Assembly: GCA_963663285.2 (NCBI GenBank)
Contig: CAXXNI010000004.1
Coordinates: 558,001-622,000 of the forward strand
Length of the DNA: 64,000 bases
Origin: CAXXOK01 sp963663285
Lineage (GTDB): Bacteria; Bacillota; Clostridia; Christensenellales; Aristaeellaceae
Direction: 5' to 3'
How positions within the stretch are numbered: position 1 is the stretch's first letter; every line of letters starts with the position of its first letter. The notes beneath the pieces were generated by a model. It was given only the letters and a program-made list of their open reading frames with translations. It did no database searches and was not told the origin of the DNA. Positions 36,409 through 44,652 of the stretch are shown one piece after another. A program made the position numbers and the translations under genes.

Positions 36409-37383
36409 CTATGCAGCGCGTATCTTGCGGCTGAACTTCCGCATGCCCAGCCATTTGGCAAAGGTTTCGTTGTTGTAAGTAATCGTCATAATCAGCAGCA
36501 GCAGCGTGCCGTTGAGCACATCCTGCCAGGAGGAGGAAATGCCGAGGCTCAGCAGGCCGTTGTTCATGATGAACATGATGATGTTACCGATCCACACACC
36601 GATTACGATATTGCAGTAACGCCGCATCGCCATGGCCACAAAGATACCCAGCATGCTTGTGAACACCAGATTGGTGCTGGACATATACATCAGCGTATCG
36701 ATGGAGCCCTGCGTGGAGATTTTCAGCAGTGCCGCAAAGCCGAGGAACACGCCGGAGACCACGTAGCACATAAACGCGTGACGGCGGACGTTGATTCCGT
36801 TATTGGCCGCAATCTGCTGGTCCCCTGCAATGGCGCGGGTCTGGTAGCCGAAGGTTGTGTGGTTGAACAGGATGTAGTACGCCGCAAACATGACGCCAAA
36901 GAGGATGAAACAGTAGGGGCTTGTGCCGAACAAGCAAACTTCACCCTTCACCGCCGTGACCCACGAAATGCTTACCTGATTGCTCAACGCCTCATACACC
37001 ATGCAGATACCGAGTGCGGAAACGATGGTGGGAACGCGCATTTTAATGTACAGTAACCCGACGATCAGGCTGAGCACAAATGACGTTGCCAGAATGATCA
37101 GCGCAAAAGGCACCAGCCCGAAGCTGTGCGTGATTGCAAAGCGCGCGCCCATCATGGCTGAGACCACCACAACGCTGCCGACGCTTATATCCATACGGTT
37201 GGACAGCATATTGGCGCACAGCGCATAGGAGATCAGGGTCGGATACAGCGATTGCTTTAAAATACTCACAATCGTCGCGCCGCCGCTGAACCTGCCCTGA
37301 GACGCGATGAAAAAGAACAGGTAAACACCCACCGGAATCAGCAGGACTTTCAGGGCGTTCATCGCAAAGGTTTTTACCTTCAT
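36409..37383 (-). CDS. Sugar ABC transporter permease, RbsC/YjfF type
   Basis: 324 residues from ATG 37383 (MKVKTFAMNALK), with AAAGGAAA upstream on the - strand. Eight or more helices are predicted. The RbsC-family motifs GGATIVSIL near the start and SVGSVVVVSAMMGA are present. It is the last gene of a five-gene - strand operon and the second permease in it, the arrangement seen in the furanose transporter YtfQRT-YjfF. It would form a heteromeric channel with the permease at 38667. Confidence 0.9.
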   Translation of the reverse strand: MKVKTFAMNALKVLLIPVGVYLFFFIASQGRFSGGATIVSILKQSLYPTLISYALCANMLSNRMDISVGSVVVVSAMMGARFAITHSFGLVPFALIILATSFVLSLIVGLLYIKMRVPTIVSALGICMVYEALSNQVSISWVTAVKGEVCLFGTSPYCFILFGVMFAAYYILFNHTTFGYQTRAIAGDQQIAANNGINVRRHAFMCYVVSGVFLGFAALLKISTQGSIDTLMYMSSTNLVFTSMLGIFVAMAMRRYCNIVIGVWIGNIIMFIMNNGLLSLGISSSWQDVLNGTLLLLIMTITYNNETFAKWLGMRKFSRKIRAA

Positions 37384-37496
37384 GGTCGTTTTCCTTTCCT
37401 GTAACATGTTTGCGGTTTTGGAGCAACACCGTTTTTTGCGCTTGGCAGCTGTATTGACAGCCGCAATAACCTTTTATTCCGTGTTTCTCCATGAAT

Positions 37497-37544
37497 GCGG
37501 GAGGCACCGCCCACCGGAACGGGTTCCGGTGGGCGCCTTCCCGC
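37497..37544 (-). promoter_or_regulatory. Large stem-loop after the binding-protein gene
   Basis: On the - strand this is a stem of about 23 bp (with one mismatch) closing on 2-4 bases, built around CCCACCGGAAC and GTTCCGGTGGG. It lies 9 bases after the binding-protein stop and before the last permease, with no T-run. It probably stabilises the upstream message. Confidence 0.75.
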
Positions 37545-37553
37545 GTCAGTTCG

Positions 37554-38651
37554 TTATTGCAGCAGGTCCGCGTGGCGGGTCTTGCAATCCTCAATACCGA
37601 AGGACGAACCCATGGCGAACAGTTGGTCCGCGGTCGCATCGGGGTTAAAGACCTTGATGACCTGTTTCAGTTCATCCGCCGTGTAGGCGAAGATGTCGTT
37701 GTGCACGTACTTCATGTAATTGTCGAAATCTTCCTGCGTGTAAGCGGAGATGAAGTTGACGGGGATTTCCACCGGCTCTTCCGCCAGCGGCGTGCCGCGC
37801 AGGGCGTTGTACAGGAGTACGAAGGAGTACGCGACGTCCACATACTGGCCGCCGATGGTCAGGGACAGGTCGCCGTCCGCCAGCGCGTCGCCGGTATTGT
37901 CGGAGAAGTCCACACACGCTACGATGATGTCGCCGGTTTTGCCCGCGTTGGCGATAGGCTGCTTGGTGTATTCCAAGCCCATCAGCGTGATGCAGATGGC
38001 GTCGATATCCTTGTTCATAGCGAGGTAGCTTTCTACCGCGTCGCTGAACTCCAGGCCGCGGTATTCGCCGGCGGGCTCGATGCCCAGATCGGTGAACGCC
38101 TGCATCATGCCGTTCCAGCGCTGATCGTGGCAGGTGATGCCCGGCTCGTAGCCAATGGCCAGAATGTTGCGTTTGCCGACATCGTAGCAGGATTTTACCA
38201 GCGCGTAGCCGGCATTGTAATCATCCTCATAGGAGGAGCCGACAAAATACTTGGACTTTTTAGCCTGCTCCAGGTCTTCCGGCTGCACGTGGGACCAGCC
38301 CACTGCCATGTATACGCCGTAATCATCGCAGACCTGAATGCCTTTGAGAATCGCGGAGCCGGAGAAGTTGGTGGTGATAATGGCGTCCATTCCCTGCCCG
38401 CAAAGGGTCTCGATAGCGGCAAGGTAAACGTCGTCGTCAAAGCTGGAGAGAATGTAGTAGGTAAAGTCCACGTTGAAGTTTTCGCCGATGTACTCCGAGT
38501 ATGCCTTATACTTGGAGCAGAGGAAGTCCGTCGTGGTATGGATGACAACGCCGATGTTGTAATGCGGCAGGTCCTCCTCAGCCGTCGCCGTAAAAGCGAA
38601 TGCAGGCACCATCAGAACGACTGCGAGTAACAGAGCAACCAGTTTCTTCAT
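37554..38651 (-). CDS. Sugar ABC transporter substrate-binding protein, RbsB/YtfQ type (SBP family 4)
   Basis: About 365 residues. GGAAGG lies 9 bases before ATG 38651 on the - strand, so that start is preferred to the ATG 9 bases earlier. The signal peptide MKKLVALLLAVVLMVPAFAF ends TATAEE, with no lipobox cysteine. The periplasmic-binding-protein fold is seen in YNIGVVIHTTTDFLCS, GMDAIITTNFSGSAI and DIIVACVDFSDNTGDAL. Next to a GH51 arabinofuranosidase, a furanose or arabinose-containing ligand is likely. Confidence 0.9.
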   Translation of the reverse strand: MKKLVALLLAVVLMVPAFAFTATAEEDLPHYNIGVVIHTTTDFLCSKYKAYSEYIGENFNVDFTYYILSSFDDDVYLAAIETLCGQGMDAIITTNFSGSAILKGIQVCDDYGVYMAVGWSHVQPEDLEQAKKSKYFVGSSYEDDYNAGYALVKSCYDVGKRNILAIGYEPGITCHDQRWNGMMQAFTDLGIEPAGEYRGLEFSDAVESYLAMNKDIDAICITLMGLEYTKQPIANAGKTGDIIVACVDFSDNTGDALADGDLSLTIGGQYVDVAYSFVLLYNALRGTPLAEEPVEIPVNFISAYTQEDFDNYMKYVHNDIFAYTADELKQVIKVFNPDATADQLFAMGSSFGIEDCKTRHADLLQ

Positions 38652-38666
38652 GTTCTCCATCCTTCC

Positions 38667-39626
38667 CTAGTTATAGATATTGGTCCTATTTTTCTCGTAT
38701 GTTATCCATACGATTAATAGCAGTACGATACCCTGTATCCCTTCGATAAGGTTCTCATCCAGGCGAATGATGTTAAGCCCAAAGCGTAGTACGATAACCG
38801 TAAGCCCGCCCAATACAGCGCGCAGAATCCGCACGCCGGACCCGCCGGAGAGCGAGATGCCGCCCAGCACCAGCGCGGTGATCACGTTCATTTCCAGCCC
38901 CTGCCCGGTGCTGGTGCTCACGCTGCCCGCGCGGCACAGCTGAAAGAAACCCGCGATTCCAACGCAGACGCCGGAGATGAGGTAGCCGATGAAGCGCGTA
39001 CGCTCCACATTAATGCCCGCTTGCCGGGAAGCAACCATATTGCCGCCGATGGCCTTGCTGGCCTTGCCGATTGCCGTCTTTTCAAAGATGACCGCTGTAA
39101 TCAGAATCACGCCCAGCAGCACGGGAATTTTCACCGACCAGTCGTCAAACGGGAACATGGAGGACGGCACGCTGAACTTATTGCTGGAGCAAACCACATT
39201 CAGCACCCCGCGGCACATGTACATCAGGCACAACGATACAATCAACGGCGATACCTTCAGGTAAATGGAGAAGAAGGCGTTTACCATGCTCAGCACGCAG
39301 GCGCATCCGATACACGTGATCAGCGCCAGGTACGGGTTGTTGGTTTCAAGGGCGACTAGCGTGCTGCACAGCATGCTGGCCCCGATCACGCCTCCGTAGG
39401 AAATATCCATACCGCCGTGCGCGTATACGAAGGTGCCGCCCAGCGCAACGAGGATGATCGTGTACGACTGGTTGATGATGCTCTTGATGTTGCCGATCCG
39501 GAACAGGTTGCCGCTTATGGATTGAAAAATCACCAGCAACAACACCAGCCCCAGGACGGGAACCAGATTGCGCGTCAGCTCCTGCGCCCTGACCCGCCGC
39601 GACAGCGCTTTGCTTCTCATGTCCAT
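38667..39626 (-). CDS. Sugar ABC transporter permease, RbsC/YtfT type
   Basis: 319 residues. GGAAGG is 9 bases from ATG 39626 on the - strand. Family motifs: GGTFVYAHGGMDISYGGVIG and ALVLGGISLSGGSGV, the RbsC signature. About nine helices are predicted. It lies between the ATPase and binding-protein genes and is the first of two permeases in this operon. Confidence 0.92.
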   Translation of the reverse strand: MDMRSKALSRRVRAQELTRNLVPVLGLVLLLVIFQSISGNLFRIGNIKSIINQSYTIILVALGGTFVYAHGGMDISYGGVIGASMLCSTLVALETNNPYLALITCIGCACVLSMVNAFFSIYLKVSPLIVSLCLMYMCRGVLNVVCSSNKFSVPSSMFPFDDWSVKIPVLLGVILITAVIFEKTAIGKASKAIGGNMVASRQAGINVERTRFIGYLISGVCVGIAGFFQLCRAGSVSTSTGQGLEMNVITALVLGGISLSGGSGVRILRAVLGGLTVIVLRFGLNIIRLDENLIEGIQGIVLLLIVWITYEKNRTNIYN

Positions 39627-39645
39627 CGTTTGTGTCCTTCCTCAA

Positions 39646-41145
39646 TCAAATCATGTCTTTGATGATGTGGTGCTCCGAAAGTTCCTCCGCACGGGCGTAT
39701 TCCTGCTGGATTCGCCCGTTTTTCATAATGAGGATTCGGTCGCTCATACCAATCAGCTCCGGCAGTTCCTCCGTGATCATCACGATGGCCTTGCCTTCGC
39801 TCTTCATCTTCATCATCAGTTGGTACATGGCTGTTTTCACGCCCACGTCCACGCCGCGTGTGGGGCAGTCCAGAATAAAGATTTCCGAATCGTTGGCCAG
39901 CCATTTGCCAAAGGCAACCTTCTGCTTGTTGCCGCCGCTAAGTTCCCGAACGTTTTGGCGGATGGAACGGCATTTAATGCTCAGGCTTTCCACCTGCTGC
40001 CGGGTCAGCTCTCTTTCGGACCGGCGGGTAATATAACCGTACTTCCCCAGCCTGCGGTAGGACGGGATCACCGTGTTTTCCAGTATGGTTGCGTCTAGAA
40101 TAATCGATTCCTGATCACGGTTCTTGGAGATATAACCCATGCCATGGCACACGGCGCCGATGGTGGCCGTAAGCTCGGTACCTTCGTGGAAGGAAATGCT
40201 TCCCTTGACCGCTTTGGTAAGTCCGAACAACACCGAGCCCAGCTCGTGCATGCCGCAGTCTGTAAGGCCGCCGATGCCCAATATCTCACCTTTATGCAGT
40301 TCAAAGGAAACATCCTCAAGACCGCCCATGGTATAAATGTTGTTCACGCTCAGCGCTACGTCTTCCAGCATGGAGGGGGTGAAATCATCCCGGTAATAGT
40401 GGTCGGAAAGCTTGCGCCCCACCAGCAGGGTCTTGATCCATTCGGCGTCAAACTCGCTTTTTTGCAGATCACGGATGAACACGCCATCTCGCAGGATGGT
40501 GATTTCGTCGCAAACTTCCATCAGCTCGTCGATATCGTGAGAGATAAAGATCACGGTTCCGTTGCGTTCCTTTACCTTGCGGATGTTTTCATACAAAAGG
40601 TTGCGGCCGTCCAGCGTCAGCGCAGTGGTCGTCTCATCCACGATGAAGATTTCCGGCTCGTTGTTCAGCGCACGCGCCATCTCGATCAGCTTCCGCTCTT
40701 CCAGCGTATGGCTGCTTGTAGGGCTGGCCGGGTCGATGCCGCATATGCCGAATTGGTCAAACACGGCTTGAGCGCTTTTCAGCATATCATGGCGGTTGAT
40801 GAGGCCATTCTTTTTAAAACGCTCCTCCTCGCCAAGATAGAGGTTGTCCGCGACCGCAATGCCCGGAATTGTACCCATCTCCTGCGTAATGGTACCGATG
40901 CGGTGCCCATAAGCCTCATGTGAATTTTTCGGCTGATAGTCCTGCCCGTTCAGCTCCATTTGGCCTTCGTCCGCGGGGAATACCCCGGCGATAATGTTGA
41001 CCAGTGTGGATTTTCCCGAGCCGTTTTCGCCCACCAGTCCTTTGACGACGCCGCGGTGAAAATGGATGCTAACGTCGCTTAACGCCTGCGTGGACATAAA
41101 ATGCTTGCTGATATTTTTCACGTAGAGTAATGTAGATTCGCTCAA
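39646..41145 (-). CDS. Sugar ABC transporter ATPase, RbsA/YtfR type, with altered motifs
   Basis: 499 residues, two ABC domains. Domain 1 has an intact Walker A (GENGSGKST), Walker B (IFIVDETTTALT) and H-loop (FISHDID), but its signature is HTLEERKLIE instead of LS.AQ.Q. Domain 2 lacks Walker A, as usual in this family (GLTDCGMHE), keeps LSGGNKQKV, and has LDCPTRGVD where LDEPTRG is normal, so its Walker B glutamate is replaced by cysteine. It drives the adjacent permeases. The upstream GH51 gene ends 32 bases before it, in one operon. Confidence 0.93.
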   Translation of the reverse strand: MSESTLLYVKNISKHFMSTQALSDVSIHFHRGVVKGLVGENGSGKSTLVNIIAGVFPADEGQMELNGQDYQPKNSHEAYGHRIGTITQEMGTIPGIAVADNLYLGEEERFKKNGLINRHDMLKSAQAVFDQFGICGIDPASPTSSHTLEERKLIEMARALNNEPEIFIVDETTTALTLDGRNLLYENIRKVKERNGTVIFISHDIDELMEVCDEITILRDGVFIRDLQKSEFDAEWIKTLLVGRKLSDHYYRDDFTPSMLEDVALSVNNIYTMGGLEDVSFELHKGEILGIGGLTDCGMHELGSVLFGLTKAVKGSISFHEGTELTATIGAVCHGMGYISKNRDQESIILDATILENTVIPSYRRLGKYGYITRRSERELTRQQVESLSIKCRSIRQNVRELSGGNKQKVAFGKWLANDSEIFILDCPTRGVDVGVKTAMYQLMMKMKSEGKAIVMITEELPELIGMSDRILIMKNGRIQQEYARAEELSEHHIIKDMI

Positions 41146-41177
41146 ATGGCACGCCTCCCCTGTTTCCGTTGTTGTGC

Positions 41178-42698
41178 TTATGCCTTGCGCAGGGTGATTG
41201 CGCTCCAGCTCATTTTCGGCAGCGTTACCGTTTCGCCCGCGGGCATATCCTTCATCGTAACGTTGTCTGGCTGTTCAAACGTGTTGATCGCGCTCAGGTC
41301 ATCGCCGAACAGCGCCTGATGACGCGCTACCCGGTAGCCATCCGCCCCGTCGATAGTGAGGGTCACGTCCTCGTCCGGATCGCAGTTGAGGGCGAAAACG
41401 TTCAGCTCGCCTTTTTCCTCGTTGAGCACCGCCACGGCCTCCACCACCGGCAGCTTGCCGAACTGGCACTCGTATTCCGGCGCGTCTACACGCGTGTCCA
41501 TCACGGTGCCGTGCCCCAGTTGCGAAACCGCCCGGAAGGGGTAGTAAATCGACTGGCGGAGAATGCCGCCGTTGGGGTCGGTGGTTATGGGGGCAATCAC
41601 GTTGACTAACTGTGCCAGACAGGCGATCTTTACGCTGTCCGCATTTTTCAGCAGCGTAATGGCTAAACCGCCCGCCGTCAGTGCGTCCAACAGGCTGTAC
41701 TTTTCCTGCAAAATCGGCGGGGCGATTTCCCATTTCCCGGCGGAGGTCATTTTGAAAGTCGTCAGGCCGATCAAATCATCCATGCTGTTGAACTCGATAT
41801 CCTGAAAATTCCACACGTTCCATTCATCCAGACAGATACCCAGTTCCTTTTGGCTGTTCTTACGGGCCTTTACATAGTCGATGACCCGTTTGCTGTTTTT
41901 TATATGGGTGTCCAGCGCCTTGTAGGCTGACAGGAAATTGATGTCGCCTTGGCCTGCATTCATGGTATAGCTGTGGGTGGAAAGGTAATCCACCTGATCC
42001 AGCAGTTGATCCAGCATCACGCGGTCCCACTCCAGATAAGTGGGGAGCATTTCGTAGCTGCTGCCGCAGGCAATCAGTTTGATGTCCGGGTCCACCCAAC
42101 GCATGATCTTCGCGGCTTCAAGCGCCTTTTTGGTATAATCCTCTGCCGAAAGGTGGCCGGCCTGCCAGCTGCCTTCCATTTCGTTGCCGAGGCACCAGTA
42201 CTTGACCTTATAAGGTTCCGGAGAACCGTTCTGCGCGCGCAGGTCGCTCCAGTAGGTGCCGGAAGGATGGTTGCAGTATTCCACCAGATCGCCGGCGTCC
42301 TGTATGCCGCCGGTGCCGAGGTTGACGGCAATCATCGGCTCGATGCCCGCTTTTTTTGCCCAACGGCAGAAATCGTCGATACCGAACTGATTGGTTTCAA
42401 TGCTGGACCATGCGTATTCCAACCGGCGCGGGCGCTTCTCCTTTGGGCCGATGCCGTCCTTCCAGTTATAGCAGGAAACGAAATTGCCTCCGGGATAGCG
42501 GATCATGGGCACACCCAAGTCTTGAATCGCATCCATGGTGTCTTTCCGGAATCCGTTTTCATCCGCCGTGGGATGCCCCGGCTGATAAAGCCCCGTATAC
42601 ACAGCGCGGCCCAGATGCTCCACGAACGAAGAATACATCATCGGGCTGACTTCGCCGATCGTATAGCGCTTGTTCAGGTATAGTTCCACTTTCTTCAT
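41178..42698 (-). CDS. abfA: GH51 alpha-L-arabinofuranosidase, intracellular
   Basis: 506 residues with the GH51 opening (YGEVSP-like IGEVSPMMYSSFVEHLGR). The acid/base is Glu173 (CLGNEMEG) and the nucleophile Glu292 (ICLDEWNVW). A beta-barrel catalytic domain is followed by a C-terminal beta-sandwich of about 130 residues. There is no signal peptide, so it cleaves imported arabinose-substituted oligosaccharides in the cytoplasm. First gene of the - strand operon with an Rbs/Ytf-type transporter; AAAGGA lies upstream of the ATG. Its promoter region carries phased repeats (42805-42876). Confidence 0.95.
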   Translation of the reverse strand: MKKVELYLNKRYTIGEVSPMMYSSFVEHLGRAVYTGLYQPGHPTADENGFRKDTMDAIQDLGVPMIRYPGGNFVSCYNWKDGIGPKEKRPRRLEYAWSSIETNQFGIDDFCRWAKKAGIEPMIAVNLGTGGIQDAGDLVEYCNHPSGTYWSDLRAQNGSPEPYKVKYWCLGNEMEGSWQAGHLSAEDYTKKALEAAKIMRWVDPDIKLIACGSSYEMLPTYLEWDRVMLDQLLDQVDYLSTHSYTMNAGQGDINFLSAYKALDTHIKNSKRVIDYVKARKNSQKELGICLDEWNVWNFQDIEFNSMDDLIGLTTFKMTSAGKWEIAPPILQEKYSLLDALTAGGLAITLLKNADSVKIACLAQLVNVIAPITTDPNGGILRQSIYYPFRAVSQLGHGTVMDTRVDAPEYECQFGKLPVVEAVAVLNEEKGELNVFALNCDPDEDVTLTIDGADGYRVARHQALFGDDLSAINTFEQPDNVTMKDMPAGETVTLPKMSWSAITLRKA

Positions 42699-43462
42699 GT
42701 TTCCATGCCGTCCTTTCGCATCGTACGGGATGAACCGCAGACAGCGTGTACCGTCTATTTATGATGTTGTTTTCACCAACGGCGTCATCACCTTCGGTAC
42801 CTCGATTATAGCATGGTCGATTTTTGGACAAAACTGATATCCTTTTGGTGAGGGGGGACGATCTTTGGATGTTTGGAGAAGAAAAAAGCAAAAAAATGTC
42901 TCCGGTTCCCATACCGGCAATCCTCAATGCTCAGAAAACGTCTATTTTCAACCTCGTTTTTAAAACCCGGATGGGATTGCAGAAATGTGGATATACAAAT
43001 GCCTGCTGCTAAGAAGCAAAGTCAATAAATACAAGACTACGGTAGAAAAATTTGGTATAATTAGGGTAGAAAAACCGCAATACCGCGCAATACCCTTGCT
43101 TCGAGGCACGACGAAAACTATCGATATGGCAGTAGACAGATCAGTGCGGATGATTTTGAGCGGCAAAACGGGATAAATATAAAGCCAGATAATCGTTGAG
43201 TACAGAAAGCCTAAAAATTATGAGTAACAATTGAAAAGTGTTATCTGCAATATACATGATATAGAAAATGTAATGATTCAATCGGGATTAAAAGGAAAAG
43301 AGGCTTGTTCGTTTTAGCATTTACCCCGTGGGCATCGCTTTTATCGATTTTCCGGTGCAACGGAAAACGAATGAAATAGAGAATGCACAGAGATTACATG
43401 ATTCAATCCGTTCAATAGAAAATTCATTGGCAGGCGGATCAAAAAAGGGGGAGATAACCGAT
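42699..43462. other. Divergent intergenic region between GH51 operon and AraC gene
   Basis: No supported gene. A small frame at 42824-43012 (62 codons) lacks a ribosome-binding site. The left part carries the presumed GH51 promoter and repeats. The right part is AT-rich and presumably holds the AraC promoter. An open frame reaches back to 43328 ahead of the AraC start but without a ribosome-binding site. Confidence 0.6.
42805..42868 (-). promoter_or_regulatory. GH51 operon promoter with phased direct repeats
   Basis: On the - strand TATAAT (42810-42805) is preceded at 17 bases by the poor -35 TTTTGT, typical of activator-dependent promoters. Three related decamers face the same way: CCAAAAATCG (42827-42818), CCAAAAGGAT (42848-42839) and CCAAAGATCG (42868-42859), 21 and 20 bases apart. 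That spacing is two helical turns, as expected for AraC-type activators such as the YesN-like regulator at 32197. Confidence 0.6.
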
Positions 43463-44404
43463 ATGAAAAAAACAGCTCGTGATACCGTTGAGTATCGCTA
43501 TTATGAAATGCCTTCGGATATCCCCGTGCTGGCGCTGCTGGGAGATGGGTGGATACGCCCTTACGGCGAATTAGGTCTGAAAGCACTGCATTTTCATAAT
43601 CATCTGGAAATCGGGTACTGTTATGAGGGGCACGGCACGCTGGTGATCGAAGACGAAAACCGCCCTTACCTGCCAGAAACCTATTCCGTAATTCCACATT
43701 ACATGTGCCATACAACGGTCAGCGACAACGGAATGCTCAGCCGCTGCGAATATCTTTTTATCGATGTGGAGACGTTTCTGGCAAGCGTTTACCCGGAAAA
43801 CGGGCATTTCGCTGAACACCTCGCCCGGCTGGTAAACCAGCGGGCGCATGTGGGCAGCGCGGCGGTAAATCCGAAAATTGGGCGACTGATTCTATCCCTG
43901 ATCGAGGAATTGCGGGAGAAAAAGCCCTTCTACCTGGTCAGTGCGCGGGGGCTGCTGCTGGCGTTGCTGATCGAACTGGCTCGCGCCGCCGATGACGACG
44001 GCGCGCCTTTCCCGGAACTGATCGGAGCGCAGAACCTTGCGATTATGGACGCGCTGCATTATATTACCGGCGCGTACGGCGAGGAGATCAAAATTGAGAC
44101 GCTTGCGGAAGCCTGCCATATGAGCGAGACGCATTTCCGGCGCGTCTTCCGGGATATTATGTCCATCAGCCCTTTGGAATACATTAACATCGTCCGGATC
44201 GAAATGGCCTGCAATATGCTGCGCACCACGGATTATAGTATGAAAACAGTCGCCCGCCGCGCCGGATTCCCCGTGATGACGACGTTCAACCGCAATTTTA
44301 GAAAGGTGACCAATTGCACGCCCCTGCAATGGAAAAGAAACCCCAATAATTATGAACAGAAGCTGCGCAACTACCGTATCGCGGCGTTTCAAGGTTGGCG
44401 GTAG
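43463..44404 (+). CDS. AraC-family transcriptional regulator
   Basis: 313 residues from ATG 43463 (MKKTARDTVEYR), with AAGGGGGAG upstream. The N-terminal cupin-like sugar-sensing domain covers about residues 1-180 (LHFHNHLEIGYCYEGHGTL...). The HTH pair is at about 205-305: IKIETLAEACHMSETHFRRV and MKTVARRAGFPVMTTFNRNF. It lies directly upstream of the CUT1 operon at 44653 and in the same direction. The matched direct repeats at 44478-44510 are its likely operator. Confidence 0.93.
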   Translation: MKKTARDTVEYRYYEMPSDIPVLALLGDGWIRPYGELGLKALHFHNHLEIGYCYEGHGTLVIEDENRPYLPETYSVIPHYMCHTTVSDNGMLSRCEYLFIDVETFLASVYPENGHFAEHLARLVNQRAHVGSAAVNPKIGRLILSLIEELREKKPFYLVSARGLLLALLIELARAADDDGAPFPELIGAQNLAIMDALHYITGAYGEEIKIETLAEACHMSETHFRRVFRDIMSISPLEYINIVRIEMACNMLRTTDYSMKTVARRAGFPVMTTFNRNFRKVTNCTPLQWKRNPNNYEQKLRNYRIAAFQGWR

Positions 44405-44477
44405 CACAAGGGTTTGCCTATTTTATAACGAAAAACAATACAATATGGGAATAAATCTTCCTGATAGACCATGAAAA

Positions 44478-44510
44478 TGATCGAATATGCATCTTTTGTG
44501 ATCGAAAATG
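44478..44510 (+). promoter_or_regulatory. Tandem AraC-type operator
   Basis: TGATCGAATATG (44478-44489) and TGATCGAAAATG (44499-44510) are direct repeats 21 bases apart, starting about 75 bases after the AraC gene. A TTGGTT at 44515 and TATACT at 44536-44541 follow, spaced only 15 bases, a weak promoter that would need activation. The arrangement matches tandem half-sites of AraC activators next to a -35 box. Confidence 0.65.
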
Positions 44511-44652
44511 ATCCTTGGTTTACCAAAATTTATGCTATACTTGCAACAGAAAGACGGTCTGCTGAAAAAGAAAAAAGAACGCGAGGAATTATCCGATCCT
44601 CGTTCGATTTCGCAGCAACCGCCGCCATAACGACGAATGGAGGAATTGCATC

